A stretch of 64,000 nucleotides of DNA from Candidula unifasciata. Lineage: Eukaryota > Mollusca > Gastropoda > Stylommatophora > Geomitridae. A model generated the notes under the pieces. That model ran no database searches. It saw only the letters and a program-made list of their open reading frames with translations, and was not told where the DNA came from. Of this stretch, positions 1-10,700 are shown piece by piece (the first letter of the stretch is position 1; every line of letters begins with the position of its first letter). The stretch is from positions 186,001 through 250,000 of the forward strand of contig CAJHNH020006634.1 of assembly GCA_905116865.2 (NCBI GenBank). Reading direction: 5' to 3'. The translations under genes and the position numbers were made by a program.

Positions 1-261
1 GGGACATGGTTGGCTGAAGGTAAAGAGGTATAGGTTAAAAGGCAAGGCATGAGGTAAACACAAATTACAAGCATTATCCACTAGTACACACACAATCAAA
101 TAATCAAAGTAAGGGAAACATGTCACAGTAAAACAGCAAACAGAAAGATTAAATCAAATACAGCGGTTTGCTATCACAAGTACCCAAACATCTCTTGCAG
201 ACGCAATCAAGACAATCTGTAAGAACAACATTACAAATAAACTGTTTGCACACAATTTTAT

Positions 262-520
262 AAATATTTGCAAAAAATGTTTTCATACATTCCAATTGCA
301 AAATGTTTTATTACGCACTTAAAGTTTGCAAAACATTTTGTTACATGATGTCATTTGCTTACAAAACATTTTTTAATGTAGATACCATTTGAAAAACATT
401 TACTACTCAGATACCATTTACAAAACATTTTGTTTCATAGATATTTGGAAAACTTTTTTTAAATGCAGATAACATTTGCAACATTTTTTCTTCCCCCACA
501 CAGATACCATTTTTAGAAAC
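262..520. repeat. Irregular tandem repeat, ~30 bp
   Basis: Degenerate copies built on cagataccatttgcaaaac and attttgttac. AT-rich. Bases 1-261 are AT-rich unique sequence with no gene seen. Confidence 0.55.
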
Positions 521-621
521 CCAGATGTTACAGCTTAAAAGTTTTACATTTCAAATGATGCCAAGATCACAATTTGTTTCAGGTAACTTGCAATTAAAAA
601 ATATTCTGTCTGCAAAGATGT

Positions 622-1970
622 TACTGACTACTTCCTGTAAGGTCTGTAAGATGTGATAACCGACTAACTCCTGTTAGGTCTGTAAGATGTGATAACTGAC
701 TACCTCCTGTAAGGTCTGTAAGATGTGATAACTGATTACTTCCGGTAAAGTCGGTAAGATGTGATAACTGACTACCTCCTGTAAGGTCGGTAAGATGTGA
801 TAACTGACTACCTCCTGTAAGGTCTGTAAGATGTGATAACTGATTACTTCCTGTAAGCTCAGTAAGATGTGATAACCGACTACCTCCTGTAAGGTCGGTA
901 AGATGTGATAACTGATTACTTCCTGTAAGCTCAGTAAGATGTGATAACCGATTAACTCCTGTAAGGTCGGTAAGATGTGATAACTGACTAACTCCTGTAA
1001 GGTCGGTAAGATGTGATAACTGACTAACTCCTGTAAGGTCGGTAAGATGTGATAACTGACTACCTCCTGTAAGGTCGGTAAGATGTCATAACTGACTACC
1101 TCCTGTAAGGTCGGTAAGATGTGATAACTGACTACCTCCTGTAAGGTCTGTAAGATGTGATAACTGACTACCTCCTGTAAGGTTGGTAAGATGTGATAAC
1201 TGACTACCTCCTGTAAGGTCGGTAAGATGTGATAACTGACTACTTCCTGTAAGGTCTGTAAGATGTGATAACCGACTAACTCCGGTAAGGTCTGTAAGAT
1301 GTGATAACTGACTACCTCCTGTAGGGTCGATAAGATGTGATAATTGACTACTTCGTTAGGTAGGTAAGCTGTGATCTGATAACTGACTACATCCTGTAAG
1401 CTCAGTAAGAGTTAACTGACCAATTCCTGTAAATCGGTAATATGTGATAACTGACTACTTACCATAAGGGTGGTAATATGTGATAATTGACTACTTCTCA
1501 TAAGGTTGGTTAGGTGTGATAACTGACTAATTCCCATAAGGTTGGTAGGATGTGATAATTGACTACTTCCTGTAAGGTTGGTAAGGTGTGATAATTGACT
1601 ACTTCCCATAAGGTTGGTAAGGTTTGATAACTGACTACTTCCTGTACGGCTGGTAAGATGTGATAATTGACTACTTCCTGCAAGCTCAGTAAGATGTAAA
1701 TATTGACTACTTTCTGTAAGCTCAGTTGCAGAACCAACCCCAGCATGTTTTTGGCTGTTGTGGTTTTCCTAGGCAAATTTACGTCTATTAGTTTGCCATT
1801 GGTTTCTGGACGGTCGGATTCTCGATACCACTGTCAAAACCAACGCAAGGCACAGAGCTCACAGCTGGAATCGAACCTGGCATCCCGGCATTACAAAGCG
1901 CGTTCACAACGCCTAAGCCACAGACGTAAGCTCAGTAGGTGTGATAACTGACTACTTCCTGTAAGCTCGG
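622..1970. repeat. 36 bp minisatellite, about 30 copies, split by a SINE
   Basis: Unit parts gtaaggtcggtaagatgt and gataactgactacctcct. Variants alternate cctcc/cttcc and gtcgg/gtctg. It is interrupted by the SINE at 1729-1925 and resumes for one unit after it. Because 36 is a multiple of 3, long open frames arise on either strand. Confidence 0.95.
1729..1925 (-). mobile_element. tRNA-derived SINE (family B) inside a minisatellite
   Basis: The minus-strand head has A box TGGCTTAGGCG and B box GGTTCGATTCC at tRNA spacing. The body continues ttggttttgacagtggtatc. The 36 bp minisatellite lies on both sides, and gtaagctcagt occurs at both junctions, compatible with a target-site duplication. Confidence 0.7.
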
Positions 1971-2265
1971 CAGAAAAGCAACATACAATGTTACAGTCAC
2001 CGTCCCATGCACTCACCCAATCAAGGGAAGAGACATCTCTTATTTAAAAAATTACACATTTGCAAACATTAAATGATATCAACTACAGACAGGTCTACTG
2101 CACAAACAAGGGTACAGATTTTCTAAAGGCCACTGACCACATAATTAAAATACCATTATCACGTGGTATGAGATTGGACAGGCAACCACTCACGTTCGCC
2201 TATTTTCTGTGTTTGATCTGTTCAATTACTGATCACCCCACCTGCCACACAGTATAGTATTTTTC

Positions 2266-2476
2266 CCTCTTGACCAATGCCCCTAACACAACAGCATAGA
2301 ATGACCCCTCTTGAACAATGCTTCTCACACCACAGCCCAGAATGACCACTCTTGAACAATGCCCCTCACACCACAGCCCAGAATGACCCCTCTTGAACAA
2401 TGCCACTCATACCACAGCCCAGAATGACCACTCTTGAACAATGCCCCAAACACCACAGCATAGAATGACCTCTCTA
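2266..2476. repeat. 41 bp tandem repeat, 5 copies
   Basis: Unit parts accacagcccagaatgacc and cttgaacaatgcccctcac. Bases 1971-2265 before it hold no recognised feature. Confidence 0.85.
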
Positions 2477-2800
2477 CAATCTGGAGTTTACTGTCTTTTA
2501 TGACAGACATGATAGTTACAATCTGGAGTTTACTGTCTTTTATGACAGACATGATAATTACAATCTGGAGTTTTCTTTATTGACTTTTATGACAGATATG
2601 ATAATTACAATCTGGAGTTTTCTTTATTGACTTTTATGACAGGCATGATAGTTGCAATCTGAAATTTTATTTATTGCCTTTTATGACAGACATGATAGAT
2701 TACAATCAGTTTTTTTTATTGACGTTCACAACTGGCATGATCGTTACAATCTGGAGATTTCTTGATTGCCTTTTATGACAGACAATCGTGCTTTAAAAAA
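2477..2800. repeat. 42-50 bp tandem repeat, about 7 copies
   Basis: Unit parts acaatctggagttt and cttttatgacagacatgata. The first copies are nearly identical, later ones diverge. Confidence 0.85.
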
Positions 2801-3067
2801 AAATGAAAAGCATGATAATTACCATCTTGTTTTTTTTGTCTTGCCTCTTACAATAATGAAGAGTTACAATGTTGCCATTCTCTTGCCTGATAACACATAG
2901 GTGTTTGACTCTCCGAAATCCCATCTGACTACAATCATGGTAGGACACTGTAGTGCTATTACTGGTACCGGCAGTCTCTCTTTTCAAGACCTTACCAAAA
3001 ACTGGATTTGCCCTCATGTTGGTAACAATTTGCCTTTACAAGGTTGTCTCCAGCAGTGTTTGTATTC

Positions 3068-3245
3068 TATATACAGATACTTTATCCAAAATACTAAACA
3101 AATTTTACAGATACCTCTTCCAAAATACTAAACAAACTTTACAGATACCTTTTCCAAAATGCTAAACAAATTTTAGTTACCTCTTCCAAAATACTATTCA
3201 CACAAAAACTTTATGATACCTTTTCCAAAATATAAACAACAAATA
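3068..3245. repeat. ~34 bp tandem repeat, about 5 copies
   Basis: Unit parts ttttacagatacctcttcc and aaaatactaaacaaa. A C(19)A(16) run follows at 3275-3308. Confidence 0.75.
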
Positions 3246-3274
3246 CCTTTTACTAATACTATTTGTTTTATAAC

Positions 3275-3305
<31 letters not shown>

Positions 3306-3659
3306 AAACCCACTCAAACACACCATGTACCAAAATAATTATTTAAAAAAAAATCCCCACTAACAGTAGAAATGACTTTGTTTACTCTCCTGGCATACTT
3401 TAGGGACCCAACAGATAATTTTGTGCCACTAGCACATTATTATTCAAACAGTCTGGTTGAAACAAGCATCTACAAACACAACTTACTCATAGTCAGAATG
3501 ATATCATGGACTGGACATATGAGTTTCACATCTGCAGTTAGTAGCAACAGAAATACAATCTCGTCAGCTGATAAATGTTCCTTTTGGAACCACCTTAGAA
3601 ACAAAAAATGTAGAAGGAAAAGGAGGAAGTTGAGTATGGATTGACAGAGTATGGGATGA

Positions 3660-3895
3660 CAGGGTACATGGACAGACAGTACACTTGGCAGGTTTTTGGC
3701 AAGACATAGGGTTGATATAGCACAGACAAAAAGAATAGGGTTGGTATAGCGCAGACAAAAGATAGGGGTGGTATAGCACAAACAAAGATAGGGTTGGCAT
3801 AGTACAGATGAAAGATAGGGTTGGCATAGTACAGACAAAAGATAGGGTTGGCATAGTACAGACAAAGACAGGGCTGGCATAGTACAGACAGTTAT
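3660..3895. repeat. 27 bp tandem repeat beside a LINE fragment
   Basis: Unit parts gatagggttggcatagtac and agacaaaa. More copies recur at 4475-4560, on the other side of the LINE C-terminal fragment. Confidence 0.85.
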
Positions 3896-4470
3896 GAGTT
3901 ATGAGTTAGATTATCTTCACAGCACTCCGGACACATCCATAGGTGCTCAGATTCCCCTCTCAACATATGCATCAGCGTCACACGGGTTAATAGTGCCAGT
4001 CCTATGTTGGCTAACAAGACTTCGTGTGCGTCCAGTGTGCTTCTCATGCTTGGCTGTGCCGATTTGACTCCCAATTCTAGTATTCTTAGTGATGTGGACA
4101 CGTTGCTTATAAAATTCTCAGAACGTCCTATCTCTCTAAGGGCAATGACAATGTCTGCGTGATCCATGGGCCGGCCATCTTAATTTAATGCAGCTCTTTC
4201 ATTACCAACAACACCTGCATGCCCTGGGAAAGGTAACTGCACACACAGGAGAGTTTTGCAATGACTCAAATCACTGTCTGCGTAACCAGCCTGCCTCGAC
4301 CCGCCGAATCATGCTCAAAGAATCTCTCAGCACACACCCTGTGATTCTAGCCACAATGAAAGCTTGAGTCACTGCCATCACACCCATCGTCATGCTGCTG
4401 GTGGTCATGGAGAAGAGACCACTGGCTTCTTGAACTGTTCTGCCTGAAGAGCGAGCTGTAAATGCCCATG
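3895..4470 (-). mobile_element. LINE C-terminal fragments
   Basis: Minus-strand frame 4167-3892 reads ADIVIALREIGRSENF and ends EHLWMCPECCEDN, the C-terminal CxxC tail of this LINE type. A further degraded piece extends to about 4470. Confidence 0.5.
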
Positions 4471-4782
4471 CAATAGTACAGACAAAAGATAGGGTTGGCA
4501 TAGTACAGACAAAAGATAGGGTTGGCACAGTGCTGACAAAAGATAGGGTTGATGAGACAGGGGCAAACAAGGGAACAGGTAGGGTTTAGGCAAACCAAAG
4601 GGCTGGCACAGTACAGACAACAGGGTGACACAGGGATGAGCAACAGATCAACCTGGGTTTGGGTAAACCGTAGGGTTGACATGGGATAGACAGACAACAG
4701 AGTGACAGGACTTGAACAAAAATGTTCACTGGACATGGACAGACAAAACAATAGGCAGGACTTAGAAAAAAAAAATGGGGGG

Positions 4783-5158
4783 AGGGGGGTCTGCATGGTC
4801 TCAAGGCATGGCATCTACCTCGAGTGCTGGAGGTCCCTGGCTCAAGCCCCCTTAAAGGCTGTGAATTTTTGTTCATGTAAACTTCTAGTAATTCCCCTAG
4901 TTTCTGGGTAGTAAGATTGAACGCCCGTGTGTATTGTGCACGTAAAAAATCCTTGGCGGTTGAAAATCGAAAAAGAGTAGCCTGATGGTGCTGCCCCGGC
5001 AAAATCTGGAGTTCAAAATCTTCTTTAAGTATTTCAAGATCCTCGCCGGTGCAACAGAGTTCGTGTACTGAGCTGAGATTCTTTGGACTCAGGTTTGAGT
5101 CAGAAGTAGAATGGAGCACTTATTGATTACTACCCATGTGCCATGATGTTGATCCTTC
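4783..5158 (+). mobile_element. tRNA-derived SINE (family A)
   Basis: The head has a tRNA-like A box (tggtctcaaggcatgg), followed by an unrelated body with shared blocks: acttctagtaattcccc, gtgtgtattgtgcacgt, aatcgaaaaagagtagcc, cagaagtagaatggagcact. Other copies are at 7881, 26925 and 46400. Confidence 0.75.
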
Positions 5159-5337
5159 GTTTAAGCCTGAACAAAAATGTTCGCACTAAATAAGCAGACC
5201 AAAGAATAGGCAGGATTTGGGCAAACAAAAGAGTTACATGGGTTCAGACAACAGTATCACAAGACTGAAGGAGTATGCCACATCATGGCTGGTTGGACAT
5301 GCTAGAAAGGCACTGTCAAGTGGCATGCTGGCAGAAA

Positions 5338-5705
5338 GTTGCTGAGAAGTGAGGACACAATTTATGGACATAAGTGTAGAAGGAGATCCGGTCAAGAAGT
5401 GAGGTCACAATTTATGGACATAAGTGTAGAAGGAGATCCGGTCAAGAAGTGAGGTCACAATTTATGGACATAAGTGTAGAAGGAGATCCGGTCAAGAAGT
5501 GAGGTCACAATTTATGGACATAAGTGTAGAAGGAGAATCCGGTCCAGACTAGTGAGGACACAATTTATCAGGGACATAAGTGTAGAAGGAGATCCGGTCA
5601 AGAAGTGAGGTCACAATTTATGGACATAAGTGTAGTAGGAGATCCGGTTAAGAAGTGAGGACACAATTTATGGACATAAGTGTAGAAGGAGATTCGGTTC
5701 AAAGG
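5338..5705. repeat. 50 bp tandem repeat, about 7 copies
   Basis: Unit parts aagaagtgaggtcacaattt, atggacataagtgtagaagg and agatccggtc. Copies are highly similar. A poly(C) run follows at 5737. From 5760 to 6397 only a minus-strand DR2 piece was recognised. Confidence 0.92.
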
Positions 5706-6397
5706 AAAATGTACAAGGTTGATAGTACATGCACCCCCCCCCCCTCCCCCCAAAATAGAGAAACAGGCAAAAATAAAATGTATGTTTTTGTTTTTATATA
5801 CATCCCATTTTGGGAAGAAAAAGAACAGACCAACTGGTCCCAAACAAGCATGTCATTAAAGATTAGCTGAAATTGGATGTGTTGAGCAGAGAGGCACAGA
5901 TATCCCAGACTAGCTGTAAAACCACAACATAACATACAAAGCGTCCTTTTTAGGGATAGCGCTAAAGAAGCAGAAATATATATATACACCCATTAGTCAT
6001 GAAGCAGTACTGATATAAGAATTTTTTAAAAAGATTTCAGACAAACTATTAAAGAGATCATAAACGGAATGCAAATGACAAAAACTAAGGCATTCTTTTA
6101 TTCTCTGACAAAACAGACATTTATAACTACATCTTTCAAAATTAAGATAAATGAAAACCCCCCAAATAATGTAACATAATTAAAAATGTCCCAAGTATTT
6201 ATCCGCTGGCCTACAGCTGGTAAAGTTGAAGAAATCGATGCCAGCTATGAGAGGCGAACTATGTGCATCAATGAAGTGTGAGGTCGGTTGTGGCAGTATT
6301 ATGATGTGTCTGTTTGTTGCAATCAGTAGGGATGGACCAGGTGTCATACTGGAGAGTTCCGGCCAGAGCTGTTTAAACTGTCTGTAGATGAGAGTGA

Positions 6398-7190
6398 TAT
6401 GTAACAATAAAGTTACAACAGTTCGAGAGGTATATGTAACAATCAAATAATAACAGTTCGAGAGGCACATGTAACAATCAAGTAACAACAGGCCGAGAGG
6501 CATTTGTAACAATCAAGTAACAACAGTTCGAAAGGGATATGTAACAATCAAGTAACAACAGTTCGAGAGGAATATGTAATAATTAAGTAACAACAGTTCG
6601 AGAGGGATATGTAACAATCAAGTAACAACAGTTTGAGAGGGATATGTAACAATCAAGTAACAACAGTTTGAAAGGGATATATAACAATCAAGTAACAACA
6701 GTTCGAGAGGGATATGTAACACAAGTAACAACAGTTTGAGAGGTATATGTAACAACCAAGTAATAGCAGATCAAGAAAAATGTGTAACAATTTAGTAAAA
6801 ACAGTTCGAGAGGTATATGTAACAATCAAGATAACAACAGTTTTAGAGGGATATGTAACAATCAAGTAATAGCAGTTTTAGAGGTATATGTAACAATCAA
6901 GTAATAGCAGTTTTAGAGGTATATGTCACAATCAAGTTATAGCAGTCTAGAGGTATATGTCACAATCAAGTTATAGCAGTCTGAGAGGTATATGTCACAA
7001 TCAAGTTATAGCAGTTCAAGAGGTATATGTCACAATCAAGTTATAGCAGTTCTGAGAGGTATATGTCACAATCAAGTTATAGCAGTCTGAGAGGTATATG
7101 TCACAATCAAGTTATAGCAGTCTGAGAGGTATATGTCACAATCAAGTTATAGCAGTCTGAGAGGTATATGTCACAATCAAGTTATAGCAG
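6398..7190. repeat. 35 bp minisatellite, about 22 copies
   Basis: Unit parts gagaggtatatgtaacaatc and aagtaacaacagttc. The left half has the aacaatc variant, the right half cacaatcaagttatagcag. This lies beyond the WDR26 stop. Confidence 0.93.
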
Positions 7191-7404
7191 CAGCAGATCT
7201 GCTCTGTCAGTCAGCCAGGCCTGTTTGGGCCAACAGCAGACAAAGCTGGCCTCTCTCTTTAATATGTTCAATTTCAATGAGATTTTATTTTTATCATAAC
7301 AGATGTAGAAAATATCATCTGCAAAAGGGTGAAAATGATTTGCCAATCTTTTAATAGCTGAATGATCGTCTTATAAGGCAATAAACCTTTTTCTTTTACT
7401 CTTG

Positions 7405-7410
7405 TTTATT
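7405..7410 (-). terminator. AATAAA poly(A) signal, probable WDR26 3' end
   Basis: AATAAA on the minus strand, about 155 bp downstream of the WDR26 stop codon in exon 13. Its position fits a short 3' UTR, but the hexamer is common in AT-rich DNA. Confidence 0.45.
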
Positions 7411-7427
7411 TATAGATTATCTTCTTC

Positions 7428-7575
7428 TGCATTCACCCTAAAAAGGGCAGTTTGTACACTGTGCTGTGGTTTATAGCTGTGTTGTAGTTAACAGCTAGGC
7501 TGTGACATCTGCACCTTTTGTCCAACACATCCGATTTCAGTAAATCTTTAATTAGTGGCCTTTTAAGACATGCTT
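7428..7575 (+). repeat. Dispersed repeat DR2
   Basis: DR2 copy antisense to WDR26 (ctaggctgtgacatctgc, aattagtggccttttaagac), overlapping the region just past the WDR26 stop codon. Confidence 0.5.
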
Positions 7576-7792
7576 TGACCCACATGGGGAATACACAGAT
7601 TATAAAACAAACCTTTTCTTTTTCTCTGTTTATCTTTGGGCCCCCAGATTCGGGCAGTCCCATCATCTGAGACGCTGGCTAACATGCTGGGTTCTTTAGG
7701 ATTCCAGTGGACACAGTTGACCGTCTGTCTGTGGCCTTCCAGAACTGCTACTGGCGTCTCCCGCCGTTTATGCCAGATGAACACTTTGTGGT
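7563..7792 (-). CDS. WDR26: WDR26 exon 13 (last blade and C-terminus)
   Basis: Residues 506-581 and stop. [20 protein letters not shown] and [17 protein letters not shown] close the propeller. Read through, the tail is short and basic (DKQRKRKG) and ends at TGA. A donor-like GTTTGT after base 7613 would give a different tail, but no convincing next exon was found downstream in the window. The poly(A) signal at 7405 favours the read-through form. Confidence 0.85.
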
Positions 7793-10700
7793 CTGTGAGA
7801 GGAAACAGGACACACCTTTATGCAAACAGGCAATAAGGTAGAGGGTGATGTTTTTTAAAACAAGTTTATGTTTATTCAAAGGATCAACATCACGGCACAC
7901 AAGTGTAAACCATAAGTGCTCTGTTCTAACTCAAACCTGAGTCCACAAACTCTGTAGCACCAGCGAGGATCCTAAAATAATTTGGGTAGATTTTAAACTC
8001 CAAACTTTGCCCAGGCAGCGCCGTTAGGCTACTCTTTTTCGATTTCCAACTGTTAAGGTATTTTTTTATGTGCATAGCAATACACATGGGCGTCCAGTCT
8101 TCCTACCCAGAGACCAAAGGAAATTATTAGAAGTCTATGTAAAAATCCCAGGCTTCCCCAGTGCTTGAACCCGGGACCTCTAGCACCCAAGGCGGATGCT
8201 ATACCTCGAGTCGACTCAGCCCCTTTTCAAACAAGTGTTTGTCTAAATATGATACAGTCAGATATCTAAATGATATTCTGCGACACAACCAGATATCTAA
8301 ATATTTTGTAATGCCACTGAATATTTAAATATTTGATAATTCAAATGCATATTTAAATATTTTATAATGCAACTGAATATTTAAATATTTTATAATGCAA
8401 CTGAATATTTAAATATTTTATAATGCAACTGCATATTTAAATATTTTATAATGCAACTGAATATTTAAATATTTTGTAATACAGCTGAATTTTTGATATT
8501 TTGTAAAACTTCTTCTTCCTCTTCTTCAGATTTACTGGCTGCAAACTCTGGCAGAAAGTTCTGGGTTGTTTGTCCTCTTCTGGACTTTAGTCTTGTTCCA
8601 GAAGTTGAGTTCTGAGTGCACATCAGTTTTACAGATCTGGATTATTTGTTGGTTCCTCGACCCTCAAGCTGATGCACTACAACGTTGAAGGAAACATCGC
8701 TAATGAGTTCATGTTTATGGGAGGCAGTGGGTCTGTTCTTCTCCAACCCTTCTCCTCTTCTTCTTAGCGTTCACCAACTGTAAACTCTGGTGGAAAGTTC
8801 TGGTTGTTCATCCACTTTTGGACTGCAGTCCTGTTCCAGAACCTGAGTTTTAGCGTGTGCATTTGTTTTACAGATCTGACTCATTTGTATGCAGATGAGT
8901 TCTGCATGCACATCCATTTGACAGATCTAGCTTTTTTGTATGCAGACTGTTGGTTCCTTGCCTCTCAGCCAGACTCAAAACGATTTTGAAGGAAGCACCC
9001 CCAATTATTCCCCTTTTAGCAGTGGATCTATTCTATTCTGCCCACACAATAGGGCTTTTGAACGTACGTACAGAAAAATGTGTCGATGATAAAAGACATT
9101 CTTCTTTGATACGATTGCATGCTTCATTTACACTGACAAGATGAGTTCTTATAAAAAATTACCCATATTTTGGAGTTCCTTGCTAGTTCCCTAAAGTTCT
9201 GATTGTGGTGCTGACTCACTGGGCCAGTGTTCTCTTCTTAGAGCAGTACAAGGGACAGTTTTACAGGGCATAAATAACAATGTGAAAGAACAGACACAGA
9301 TGACATTTCTTACCCTCACTGCCACTGGCCACATAATCTTGGTTGAGACCACCAAAGCAGGAGTATATGGTGAAGAATGCCTGAGTTTGCCCATGGAATT
9401 TGCGTAAGAGGACTTTGTCTTTCAGATCCCATAAATGGCATCCCTTAAAACGCCCAAGAAAATATTTTAAAACACATATTTTATGCACATTATGTTCATG
9501 TTTCAGCATCATATTCCCTTACAAGAAATAACTTTAGTGAGAATGTCTTAAGTAGTTCATCCCCATAGTCCCACAGTACCGTGTGCTGCTGGTTCACCAG
9601 TTGCTTTTAACTGTCTGATCAGCTCCTTCCACACATCAGTCAGACGTCATGGACCTGATGTCTGCCTGTTTGAGGCCTGTCTATTCAACCAAACTGCCTG
9701 TCTAGGTCTTCCTTGGTCTGCCTATTCATCCCATTCTGCTGAGTCTTTTAGGAAAATGCTGAAGTGACTGGTAGATGTTATTTACTGCAGACAGCTCACC
9801 CTTACCTGCTGAGGACTGCAGGTGACGACACTGGTGTGGCCATTACGGCGGCCCTAATTATAACTTCTCTGGAAGCTGAACGGGGTACCTGGGATCTACT
9901 TTTGTTGGTTTGTCGTCCAGACTGAGATTCTTTAATTTCAGGATGGTCTGGTAAACCTTTAGGTTGCTGCCCAGAGGGGACAAACCTATCGATCGATAGA
10001 TGTTGTTACATGGATCAACAGATGGATGTTGTTACATGGATCAACAGATGGATGTTGTTACATGGATCAACAGATAGATGTTGTTGCATGGATCAACAGA
10101 TGGATATTGTTACATAGATCGACAGAAACTGTTACATGGATCGACAGACAGATATTGTTACATGGATAGACAGACAGATATTGTTACATAGATCGACAAA
10201 TTGATATTGTTACATGGATCAGCAGATAGATATTGTTACATGGATTGACAGATAGATACTGTTATGTGGATCGACAGACATAAATTTTTACATGGATCAA
10301 CAGACAGATATTGTTACATGGATCAACAGACAGATATTGTTACATGGATCGACAGATGGATGTTGTTACATGGATCGACAGATGGATGTTGTTACATGGA
10401 TCAACAGATAGATATTGTTACATGGATCAACAGCTGGATGTTGTTACATGGATCAACAGATAGATATTGTTACATGGATCAACAGATAGATATTGTTACA
10501 TGGATCAACAGTTAGATATTGTTACATGGATCAGCAGATAGATATTGTTACATGGATCAACAGATAGATATTGCTACATGGATCAACAGATAGATGGTGT
10601 TAAATGGATCAACAGATAGATATTGTTACATGGATCGACAGTTAGATACTGTTATGTGGATCGACAGACAGAAATTGTTACATGGATCAACAGATAGATG

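Noticed and set aside
6180..6512. Possible extra WDR26 last exon (acceptor ccag near 6212)
   Set aside because: In the required phase the sequence does not resemble any WDR26 C-terminus, and exon 13 already reaches a stop with a poly(A) signal.
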